Part shown: in pieces, positions 1 to 5,605 of the stretch | Position numbering within the stretch: position 1 is the first letter of the stretch | How the letters are laid out: each line of letters opens with the position of its first letter | Notes under the pieces: model-generated | Seen by the model: the letters and a program-made list of their open reading frames with translations, nothing else | Database searches by the model: none | What the model was told of the DNA's origin: nothing | NCBI GenBank assembly: GCA_021805275.1 | Contig: JAJZFQ010000092.1 | Location: 1 to 8,017, forward strand | DNA length: 8,017 bases | From: Pseudomonadota bacterium | GTDB lineage: Bacteria > Pseudomonadota > Gammaproteobacteria > Steroidobacterales > Steroidobacteraceae | Direction of reading: 5' to 3' | Program-made: the position numbers and the translations under genes

Positions 1-11
1 GTGAGCCGAGC

Positions 12-31
12 GCGGCCGGCCGCTTGGCCGC
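12..31. repeat. GC-rich palindrome / short inverted repeat at the window edge
   Basis: Bases 12-23 read GCGGCCGGCCGC, a perfect 12-base palindrome. The arm GCGGCC (12-17) can also pair with GGCCGC (26-31) to form a 6-bp stem with an 8-base loop. It could be the tail end of a terminator or a folded region after a gene lying left of the window. No T-run follows, and such palindromes arise easily in very GC-rich DNA, so no function is assigned. The rest of bases 1-142 shows no convincing gene or promoter; only the GCGGAG ribosome binding site at 128-133 is supported. Confidence 0.3.
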
Positions 32-142
32 TGCGCGGCGAGGTCTGTGGTGTGGCGGGGATGTCCGTATGGGCAGGGGCGCGACGGCCCGTAGAGTGGT
101 GCGATCGGAGCCTCGGGCAGGCCCGCCGCGGAGCACAACGTC

Positions 143-607
143 ATGCGTGTCCGGATCGTGGTGGCCGATCAGGCCGAGGCGCGATTTTTCGATCTCGAGC
201 CGCCCGCGACGACCCTGCAGGTGAGCGGTCGACTGCTCGATCCGAGTGCGCGTCTGCACGAGCGCGAGCGGGTCAGCGACCGCCCGGGGCGGGTGTTCGA
301 TCGGGCACCGGCCGCCGGCGCCCGTCGCGGCGCGCGGGCCCATCATGACACCGGTGGGGAGCGCTCGGCGCGGCGTGAGTCGACGGTCGTCTTCGTCCGG
401 CGCATCGTCGCGCAGCTCGAGCAGGCCCATCAGCAGGGGCGGTTCGAGCGGCGGGTGCTGATGGCCCAACCGCACGTCCTCGGGATGCTGCGCGCTACGC
501 TGCCGGTGCAGCTCGAGCGTTGCGTGGTCGCGCAGGTGCACAAGGACCTGGTGCACCAGGGCGAAGAGGCCGTGCGCGCGCACATTCCGCCGCACGCACT
601 GGGCTGA
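143..607 (+). CDS. Host attachment family protein (eRF1-like superfamily candidate)
   Basis: The 154-residue product matches the 'protein required for attachment to host cells' family (Host_attach, PF10116) as I remember it. It has an N-terminal strand ending in VADQAEARFFDL (residues 7-18), then a charged ERERVSDRPGRVFD stretch (40-53), a helix rich in E, Q and R (88-104), and the core RRVLMAQPHVLGMLRATL (103-120). It ends with VAQVHKDLVHQGEEAVRAHI (129-148), the usual family ending. Length is normal for the family. A GCGGAG Shine-Dalgarno at 128-133, nine bases before the ATG, supports this start. There is no signal peptide or membrane segment, so it is probably cytoplasmic. The family name comes from early plant-attachment work; I recall related proteins being grouped with bacterial eRF1-like folds, so a ribosome-linked role is possible but unproven. 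It appears monocistronic, because the next gene has its own promoter and leader. Family call is firm; function is not. Confidence 0.82.
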   Translation: MRVRIVVADQAEARFFDLEPPATTLQVSGRLLDPSARLHERERVSDRPGRVFDRAPAAGARRGARAHHDTGGERSARRESTVVFVRRIVAQLEQAHQQGRFERRVLMAQPHVLGMLRATLPVQLERCVVAQVHKDLVHQGEEAVRAHIPPHALG

Positions 608-631
608 AGGCGGCTCGGTGCATCGGCCGGC

Positions 632-660
632 TTGACCGGGGCCATCGCTCCTCCTACACT
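632..660 (+). promoter_or_regulatory. Predicted sigma70 promoter of the metX-metB operon
   Basis: A -35 box TTGACC (632-637; five of six bases match TTGACA) and a -10 box TACACT (655-660; four of six match TATAAT) are separated by exactly 17 bases. Transcription would begin near 666-670, just before the first paired base of the SAM-I aptamer at 671. That independent fit with the riboswitch edge strengthens the call. No activator or repressor operator (MetJ- or MetR-like) was recognised around it. Confidence 0.7.
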
Positions 661-670
661 TTTGGCTCAA

Positions 671-802
671 CTCATCGAGACCGGCTGAGGGATAGGCCCT
701 TAGACGCCGGGGCAACCGCCAGACCTAACCCGTCTGTAAAGGTGCCAACTCCTGCGATGTATCCGGACCCGACTGCGGGCGCGGAAGGCATCGACAGATG
801 AG
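671..802 (+). promoter_or_regulatory. SAM-I (S-box) riboswitch aptamer
   Basis: This RNA leader folds as a SAM-I aptamer that binds S-adenosylmethionine. P1 is CTCATC (671-676) with GATGAG (797-802). P2 is CCGGC (681-685) with GCCGG (706-710), extended by AGGG (688-691) with CCCT (697-700). TGA (686-688) and GA (703-704) are placed for the kink-turn. The conserved GGCAACC (711-717) pairs with GGTGCC (741-746) to make P3, capped by CAGAC (720-724) with GTCTG (732-736). GG in the P2 loop (695-696) can pair with CC (751-752) as the family pseudoknot. P4 is CGATG (755-759) with CATCG (789-793), with an inner CCCG/CGGG stem (768-779). It lies between a promoter and metX, the expected target. High SAM should lower expression; the switch step is in the following platform. 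Aptamer identity is very likely. Confidence 0.95.
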
Positions 803-916
803 CGAACTGTGTAGCTCCGCGCGAACCCGTGCGGGGATGGACGCAGCCTGCCTGCCAGACCCCTGGCAGGCCGCTCCGCGAGTGCTCGGTGACACGAGAG
901 GACAGCGGAGCCATCC
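803..916 (+). promoter_or_regulatory. Riboswitch expression platform with Shine-Dalgarno-sequestering hairpin
   Basis: The metX Shine-Dalgarno lies in GCGGAGC (905-911), six bases before the ATG. The exact complement GCTCCGC occurs at 873-879 and again at 814-820. Pairing 873-879 with 905-911 gives a 7-bp stem that buries the ribosome binding site; a small CTCG/CGAG stem can form in its loop. Just upstream, GCCTGCCAG (850-858) pairs with CTGGCAGGC (863-871) around an ACCC loop. The first anti-SD copy sits in another possible hairpin (815-822 with 829-836). No hairpin is followed by a T-run, so translation control is more likely than transcription termination. GAGC (800-803), which includes the end of P1, can pair with GCTC (814-817), giving a possible link between SAM binding and the choice of pairing. 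The pairings are seen in the sequence; the switching order is inferred. Confidence 0.7.
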
Positions 917-1957
917 ATGAACGCGATTGCCGAGGTTCGCCCGATCGAGGCGCAGTCCCCCCTGCGGGGTGCCCCGAGTGAGTCCGTGCGCGAAGGGATT
1001 TTCGAGATGCCCGGCGGGCTGCATCTGCACCACGGCGGGCGGCTGCCCGATGTGCGCATCGCCTGGCGGCTCGCCGGTACGGCCACGGCGCCGGTGGTCT
1101 GCGCGCTCGGGGGGATTTCCGCCCATCGGCGCGTCTGTCTCACCGAGCCGCCTCGCCAGAGCTGGTGGGGGGAGATTGCCGGTCCGGGTCGCCCGCTCGA
1201 CACCGAGCGGTGCCGGGTGCTGAGCTTCGATTATCTCGGCGGCAGCGGGGAGAGCACCGGCCCGTGTTCCGGGGCGCCGTTCCCGAGCATCTCCACCTAC
1301 GATCAGGCCGAAGTGCTCGCACGCCTGCTCGATCATCTGGGCATCAAGGCGCTGCGGGCGATCGCCGGCGGCTCCTACGGTGGGATGGTCGCACTCGCCT
1401 TCGGGGAGCGCTTCCCCGAGCGCGTCGGTGCGCTGATCGTGCTGTGCGCCACGGACCGGCCGCACCCGTTGGGATCGGCCTGGCGGGCGGTGCAGCGCGA
1501 CATCGTGCGATTTGGACTGCAGGCCGGCCGCCCGGGCGAGGCACTCGCGCTCGCCCGGGCGCTCGCGATGTCCACCTACCGCAGCGGCGAGGAGTTTGCC
1601 GCGCGCTTCGCCGGCCCGCCGGTGTTCGAGGAGGGGCGGGTGCGCCTGCCGGTCGAGCGCTACCTGGCCGCGCGCGGGGCGAGCTACGCCGCCGAGCACC
1701 GGCCCGAGGCGTTCCTGTGCCTCTCTGAGTCGATCGATCTGCACCGCGTCGAGGCGAGCCGCATCTGCGTGCCGACCACCGCCGTGGCGGTGCGCGAGGA
1801 CATGCTCGTGCCGCTCACCGAGGTGCGTGCCCTGGTGGCGCGGCTGCACGCGGCACGGCTGTGTGAGATCTCCTCGATCTACGGCCACGATGCGTTCCTG
1901 AAGGAAACCCAACAGCTTCGCGGCGTGTTTGCGCCGCTTTTTGAGAGCACCTGCTGA
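917..1957 (+). CDS. metX: Homoserine O-acyltransferase, MetX family (acyl donor unresolved)
   Basis: The 346-residue protein is an alpha/beta-hydrolase-fold MetX, which acylates the hydroxyl of homoserine with acetyl- or succinyl-CoA, the committed step of methionine synthesis. Visible motifs are ALGGISAH (63-70, oxyanion region), WWGEIAGPGRPLDT (83-96), YLGGSGESTGP (106-116) and the nucleophile elbow GGSYGGM with Ser153. Asp295 (VREDMLVP) and His324 (YGHDAFL) complete the likely catalytic triad. It is shorter than the usual 370-400 residues, and the elbow reads GGSYGGMVALAF where typical MetX has GGSMGGMQALEW, so it is a divergent subgroup. The ATG is fixed by the SD GCGGAG at 905-910. It sits directly behind the SAM-I riboswitch and is joined stop-to-start to metB. 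Pairing with a cystathionine gamma-synthase, an enzyme class that in proteobacteria commonly uses O-succinylhomoserine, hints at a succinyltransferase. That is an inference; a serine acyltransferase is also known among MetX relatives. Confidence 0.88.
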   Translation: MNAIAEVRPIEAQSPLRGAPSESVREGIFEMPGGLHLHHGGRLPDVRIAWRLAGTATAPVVCALGGISAHRRVCLTEPPRQSWWGEIAGPGRPLDTERCRVLSFDYLGGSGESTGPCSGAPFPSISTYDQAEVLARLLDHLGIKALRAIAGGSYGGMVALAFGERFPERVGALIVLCATDRPHPLGSAWRAVQRDIVRFGLQAGRPGEALALARALAMSTYRSGEEFAARFAGPPVFEEGRVRLPVERYLAARGASYAAEHRPEAFLCLSESIDLHRVEASRICVPTTAVAVREDMLVPLTEVRALVARLHAARLCEISSIYGHDAFLKETQQLRGVFAPLFESTC

Positions 1958-3133
1958 ATGAGCCCGAATCCCGATTCGAAATCACAAGTGACCCGCACCG
2001 TGCGCGCGGGCCTGGAGTCCGACCCCTCGAGCGGGGCGGTCGTGCCGCCGATTCATTTGAGCTCGACGTTCGCGTTCCGCGCCTTCGGCGAGAAGGGCCG
2101 CTACGACTACACCCGCTCGGGCAACCCCACCCGCGATCTGCTCGGCGCGGCGCTGGCGCAGCTCGAGGGCGGCGCCGGTGCGGTCGTCACGGCCACCGGC
2201 ATGGCCGGCGTGACGCTCACCGGGTACCTCGTGCCGGCCGGCGGGCGCATCGTCGCGCCGCACGACTGTTACGGCGGAACGTACCGATTGTTCGATGCCT
2301 GGCGGCGCCGCGGTGAGCGTGAGGTGGAGTTCGTCAATTTCGCCGACGAATCGGCGCTGCGTGCGGCGCTGGCGCGCCCGGCGGCGCTGCTGTGGATCGA
2401 GACGCCGAGCAACCCGCTGCTGCGCATCACGGACATCGAGCAGGTCGCCGCGCTCGGCCATGCCGCCGGCGCCCGGGTGGCGGTCGACAACACCTTCCTG
2501 TCCCCGGCCTGGCAGCAGCCACTCGCCCTCGGCGCCGACGTGGTGGTGCACTCCACGACCAAGTACCTCAACGGCCACAGCGACGTGGTCGGCGGGGCCG
2601 TGGTGGCGCGCGAGCGCGCCGTGCACGATGAGCTCGCCTGGTGGGCCAACTGCCTCGGACTCACCGGCTCGCCGTTCGATAGTTTCCTCACGCTGCGGGG
2701 GCTGCGCACCCTGCATGCTCGGCTCGATCATCACGGGCGCAACGCCCAGAGCCTCGCCGAGTGGCTCGCCGGGGAACCGGGCGTCCAGCGCGTCTATTAC
2801 CCGGGCCTCGCCAGCCATGCCGGTCACGAGGTGGCGCGGCGACAGCAGCGCGGCTTCGGTGCGATCGTCACGCTCGAGCTCACCGGCGGGCTCGCCGCGG
2901 TGCGTGCCTTCTGCGAGGGGCTGGAGTATTTCTCCCTCGCCGAGTCGCTCGGCGGGGTGGAGAGCCTGGTGGCGCATCCGGCGACCATGACCCATGCGGC
3001 CATGGACCCGGCCGCGCGTGCCAAGGCGGGACTCACCGACGGGTTGATCCGGCTGTCGGTCGGGATCGAGGCGCTGGAGGATCTGCGCGCCGATCTCGCC
3101 GCGGGATTGGCCCGGGCGCGCGCGGCAGGCTAA
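1958..3133 (+). CDS. metB: Cystathionine gamma-synthase (PLP-dependent, MetB type)
   Basis: The 391-residue product belongs to the Cys/Met-metabolism PLP enzymes and most likely joins an O-acylhomoserine with cysteine to give cystathionine in the cytoplasm. PLP-binding features are YTRSGNPT (51-58, phosphate-contacting Tyr51 and Arg53), Tyr105 in HDCYGGTYR (ring stacking), Asp177 in AVDNTF, and the Schiff-base lysine Lys202 in HSTTKYLNGHSD. The C-terminal domain carries SLGGVESLVAHPATMTHA (330-347) and Arg365, the usual carboxylate-binding arginine. The GGVESL sequence favours MetB or cystathionine gamma-lyase over sulfhydrylases, which usually read GDAKTL there. Pairing with metX under a SAM riboswitch favours synthesis. 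Length is close to E. coli MetB (386). The ATG directly follows the metX TGA (TGAATG), with a weak GAGAG at 1943-1947, so translation is probably coupled. Its TAA overlaps the stop of the convergent lipoprotein gene. Direct sulfhydrylation as a side activity cannot be excluded. Confidence 0.9.
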   Translation: MSPNPDSKSQVTRTVRAGLESDPSSGAVVPPIHLSSTFAFRAFGEKGRYDYTRSGNPTRDLLGAALAQLEGGAGAVVTATGMAGVTLTGYLVPAGGRIVAPHDCYGGTYRLFDAWRRRGEREVEFVNFADESALRAALARPAALLWIETPSNPLLRITDIEQVAALGHAAGARVAVDNTFLSPAWQQPLALGADVVVHSTTKYLNGHSDVVGGAVVARERAVHDELAWWANCLGLTGSPFDSFLTLRGLRTLHARLDHHGRNAQSLAEWLAGEPGVQRVYYPGLASHAGHEVARRQQRGFGAIVTLELTGGLAAVRAFCEGLEYFSLAESLGGVESLVAHPATMTHAAMDPAARAKAGLTDGLIRLSVGIEALEDLRADLAAGLARARAAG

Positions 3134-3921
3134 CCGGCCGTGATGCGCTCGATCCTGCCGCGCACCGTGAATGATGTGGTGTCGCGCCCGAGGATGAGGA
3201 AAATCCGGTACGCGCTCAGATAGACCATCCGGTTGCGCGAGCGGACGAAGCCGCCGCGTTCGATCGTACAGAGGAGGGTGAGGGCCCGGCCCGGGAGCTC
3301 GGCGAGCAGCCGGCTCGCCGGCTGCTCGTGCCGCCGCGCGATGCAGGTCTCCTGGGTGCGCCGCCCGAGCCAGCGCAGCGTCATGTGGTAGTGCTGACCC
3401 GGCTGCGGGTGCGCGATGCCCGGGGTCAGGCCCGAGAGCTGCTGCAGACGCTGCGGGGCGCGCACGAAGCCGGATCGCTCGCTGAGGTGCTGGTGCTCGA
3501 GGCTGAGCAGCCCGAGATAGCTGAGGTTCAGATTGAGCGCCACCGGGAGGGTGTTGATCGAGACGCGCTCGCGGTCCTGCAGGTAGCCGTGGCCGATCGG
3601 GATGAAGGTGTCCGTGACGCGCGCGGTGGTGCTCGTGCCGCGTGCGCGGTCATGGCGTACGAACTGGCGAGTCACCACCAGGCGGTGAAAGGGCACCGAG
3701 GCGCCCCCGGCCCGGGCGAGGGCCGTGCGGACTCCCCGGGGCAACTGGGCCGGCCGGTAGTGCGCGGTCATGTACGCGCGCAGGTGGCGCGTCACCTGCG
3801 CCACCCTCAGGAACGGTGCGTGATCGGTGCGCGGCACGGTGCGCGCAGGCGGCGACGCCGCGCACGCGCTCAACCCCAGTGCGACCAGCATCCAGCCCCA
3901 GCGAGTTCGATCAGTACGCAT
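3130..3921 (-). CDS. Predicted lipoprotein of unknown function
   Basis: I do not recognise this 263-residue protein. It begins with a short basic region (MRTDRTRWGW), a hydrophobic stretch and a lipobox LSAC ending at Cys20, so signal peptidase II processing is likely. Ala21 and Ala22 follow the cysteine; without Asp at +2, outer-membrane sorting by Lol is expected. The mature part is rich in Arg, His and Leu, with a hydrophobic block INTLPVALNLNLSYLGLLSLE (122-142) and a strand-rich C-terminus (about 205-260). Cys193 and Cys218 could form a disulfide in the periplasm. AGGAG (3929-3933 on this strand) lies seven bases before the ATG. The gene is about 50 bases after leuB in the same direction and may be read from the leu operon at a lower level, because a strong hairpin lies between them. 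Its TAG overlaps the metB stop. Coding reality is well supported; function is unknown. Confidence 0.8.
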   Translation of the reverse strand: MRTDRTRWGWMLVALGLSACAASPPARTVPRTDHAPFLRVAQVTRHLRAYMTAHYRPAQLPRGVRTALARAGGASVPFHRLVVTRQFVRHDRARGTSTTARVTDTFIPIGHGYLQDRERVSINTLPVALNLNLSYLGLLSLEHQHLSERSGFVRAPQRLQQLSGLTPGIAHPQPGQHYHMTLRWLGRRTQETCIARRHEQPASRLLAELPGRALTLLCTIERGGFVRSRNRMVYLSAYRIFLILGRDTTSFTVRGRIERITAG

Positions 3922-3935
3922 CCCACCGCTCCTGA

Positions 3936-3954
3936 GGCGGCGCAGGTCGCCGCC
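3936..3954 (-). promoter_or_regulatory. Hairpin between leuB and the lipoprotein gene
   Basis: GGCGGCG (3936-3942) and CGCCGCC (3948-3954) are perfect 7-base complements around a five-base loop. In the transcript this stem ends two bases before the AGGAG ribosome binding site of the lipoprotein gene. There is no T-run after it, so it is not a standard intrinsic terminator. It could lower translation of the downstream gene, stabilise the 3' end of the ilvE-leuCDB message, or do nothing beyond reflecting high GC content. The pairing is directly visible; the role is inferred. Confidence 0.45.
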
Positions 3955-3971
3955 GTGACACCGTTTCGAAG

Positions 3972-5027
3972 TTAGAGCCGACTGAGCACCGCCTCGCCGG
4001 CCTGCCGGGTCGTCGCCGGCCGGTCCTGTGCGGTGATGTCCGCGGTGCGCACGCCGGCGTCGATCGCGGCCGACACGGCCTGCTCGAGCGCCTCGGACTC
4101 GGCGATGAGCCCGAGCGAATGGCGCAGCAGCAGCGCGACGCTGAGCAGCGCGCCGTACGGATTGGCGATACCGCGGCCGGCGATGTCGGGCGCCGAGCCG
4201 TGGATCGGCTCGTACACGCCCCGCCGACCGTCCCCGAGGGACGCCGAGGGCAGCAGACCGAGCGAGCCGGCGAGCATCGAGGCTTCATCGGTGAGGATGT
4301 CGCCAAACATGTTCTCGGTGACGAGCACGTCGAAGTCACGCGGGCGGCGGATCAGGTGCATGGCCGCGGAGTCGACCAGCATGTGCTCGAGGGACACCTG
4401 GGGGAATTCCTCGCGCATCACCCGACTGGTCACCTGGCGCCACAGGCGCGAGGTCTCGAGCACATTCGACTTGTCGATCGAGACCAGCGTGCCGCGGCGC
4501 TGCTGCGCCAGGCGGGCCGCGACGCGCACGATGCGCTCGACTTCCCCGACCGTGTAGGTGCACACGTCGGTGGCCGAATCGGCCTCGCGGCGCTTCTCGC
4601 CGAAGTAGATCCCGCCGGTGAGCTCGCGCACGAACACCAGATCGACGTCCTTGAGGATTTCGGGCTTGAGCGTCGAGGCGCCGAGCAGCGCGGGGTGCAC
4701 CTTCACCGGGCGCAGATTGGCGTAGACCCCGAGCGCGCGGCGCAGGCCGAGCAGGCCTTGCTCGGGGCGCACCGTCGCCTCCGGTGCCGACCATTTCGGG
4801 CCGCCGATCGCCCCGAGCAGCACCGCATCGGCCTGGAGGCAGGTCTCGAGGGTCTGCGCCGGGAGCGGCTCGCCGGTCAGATCGATGGCCGCGCCCCCGA
4901 AGGGCCGCTCGGTGAGGGTGAACTGATGGCCGTGGCGCTCGGCGATGCGCTGCAGGCAGCGCACCGCCTCGGCGGTGACTTCCGGCCCGATCCCATCGCC
5001 CGGCAGGACGGCGATGTGCGCCTTCAT
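3972..5027 (-). CDS. leuB: 3-isopropylmalate dehydrogenase
   Basis: LeuB oxidises and decarboxylates 3-isopropylmalate to 2-oxoisocaproate with NAD+, the third specific step of leucine synthesis, in the cytoplasm. The 351-residue sequence has the standard start [14 protein letters not shown] (4-17), the substrate-binding [15 protein letters not shown] (95-109, with Arg96 and Arg106), [10 protein letters not shown] (134-143, Arg134 and Tyr141), DKSNVL (185-190, Lys186) and the metal-binding aspartates Asp219, Asp243 and Asp247 ([10 protein letters not shown]). The NAD-binding loop is [12 protein letters not shown] (273-284). Length is typical and no key residue is missing. The ATG overlaps the leuD stop by four bases (ATGA) and has the SD GCGGAG six bases upstream (within 5033-5039). 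The GIYFG and leucine-operon context separate it from isocitrate and tartrate dehydrogenases. Confidence 0.97.
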   Translation of the reverse strand: MKAHIAVLPGDGIGPEVTAEAVRCLQRIAERHGHQFTLTERPFGGAAIDLTGEPLPAQTLETCLQADAVLLGAIGGPKWSAPEATVRPEQGLLGLRRALGVYANLRPVKVHPALLGASTLKPEILKDVDLVFVRELTGGIYFGEKRREADSATDVCTYTVGEVERIVRVAARLAQQRRGTLVSIDKSNVLETSRLWRQVTSRVMREEFPQVSLEHMLVDSAAMHLIRRPRDFDVLVTENMFGDILTDEASMLAGSLGLLPSASLGDGRRGVYEPIHGSAPDIAGRGIANPYGALLSVALLLRHSLGLIAESEALEQAVSAAIDAGVRTADITAQDRPATTRQAGEAVLSRL

Positions 5028-5605
5028 GGCAGGCTCCGCTGCGACTCGTACGCGTCGATTTGCGCGGCGCGGGCGAGCAGGAAGCCGAGCTCATCGACCC
5101 CCTGGGTGAGGCAGTAGCGCGCGAACGGCTCGAGCGGGAAGCGCACCGCCTCGCCCGTCGGCAGCGTGAGCGTGGTGTGCTCCAGATCGATCGTGACCGG
5201 CACACCCGGGTGCTCGAGCAGCCAGCGATGCGCGGGCGCCTCGAGCAGCACCGGCAGCAGGCCGTTCTTCAGCGCGTTGCTGCGGAAGATGTCGGCGAAC
5301 TGAGTGCTCACCACCGCGCGGATGCCAAAGTCGCTGAGCGCCCACGGGGCATGCTCGCGCGAGGAGCCGCAGCCGAAGTTCTGGCCCGCCACGAGGATGC
5401 TGCAGCCGGCGGCCTCGGGCTGATTCAGCACGAAGTCCGGTCGCGCGCTGCCGTCGGGTGCGTAGCGCCAGTCGGCGAACAGGTGTCGGCCGAGGCCCTC
5501 GCGGGTGGTGGTGGTGAGAAAGCGCGCCGGGATGATCTGGTCGGTGTCGACATCGCTCGCCGGCAGCACCACGGTGCGCGAGCGCAGGGTGCGGATCGGT
5601 TCCAT
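5024..5605 (-). CDS. leuD: 3-isopropylmalate dehydratase, small subunit
   Basis: LeuD is the swivelling-domain subunit that joins LeuC to form isopropylmalate isomerase, converting 2- to 3-isopropylmalate. The 193-residue product carries [14 protein letters not shown] (17-30), the signature [17 protein letters not shown] (74-90) and [17 protein letters not shown] (103-119), all standard for LeuD. Length is close to the usual 200. The reading frame stays open upstream to 5803, but that part lies inside leuC, is Arg/Pro-rich and has no family similarity. The start at 5605 is preferred because [15 protein letters not shown] aligns with known LeuD N-termini, GAGGGA lies nine bases upstream (5615-5620), and the ATG shares one base with the leuC stop (TAATG). 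Its TGA overlaps the leuB ATG, so translational coupling through leuC-leuD-leuB is expected. Confidence 0.96.
   Translation of the reverse strand: MEPIRTLRSRTVVLPASDVDTDQIIPARFLTTTTREGLGRHLFADWRYAPDGSARPDFVLNQPEAAGCSILVAGQNFGCGSSREHAPWALSDFGIRAVVSTQFADIFRSNALKNGLLPVLLEAPAHRWLLEHPGVPVTIDLEHTTLTLPTGEAVRFPLEPFARYCLTQGVDELGFLLARAAQIDAYESQRSLP

Noticed and set aside
1..348. An open frame from the first base (GTG) through 348 on the + strand
   Set aside because: It runs out of frame across the host-attachment gene, has no domain-like pattern, and is very rich in Arg, Ala and Gly. A partial gene entering from the left cannot be excluded but is not supported.
850..871. Strong 9-bp hairpin as an intrinsic terminator of the riboswitch
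   Set aside because: It is followed by CCGCTCCGCG with no T-run, so it lacks the key part of an intrinsic terminator. It is better read as part of the translational platform.
725..1912. A 395-codon open frame on the - strand opposite metX and its riboswitch
   Set aside because: It is antisense to a clear metX, is rich in Arg, Gly, Pro and His with no recognisable domain, and arises from third-position GC bias.
1982..2995. A 337-codon open frame on the - strand inside metB
   Set aside because: The + strand frame has intact PLP motifs; the antisense product is a low-complexity Arg/Gly/Ala-rich shadow.
4119..5117. A 332-codon open frame on the + strand opposite leuB and leuD
   Set aside because: The - strand carries complete LeuB motifs, and the + frame shows only shadow composition with no plausible ribosome binding site.
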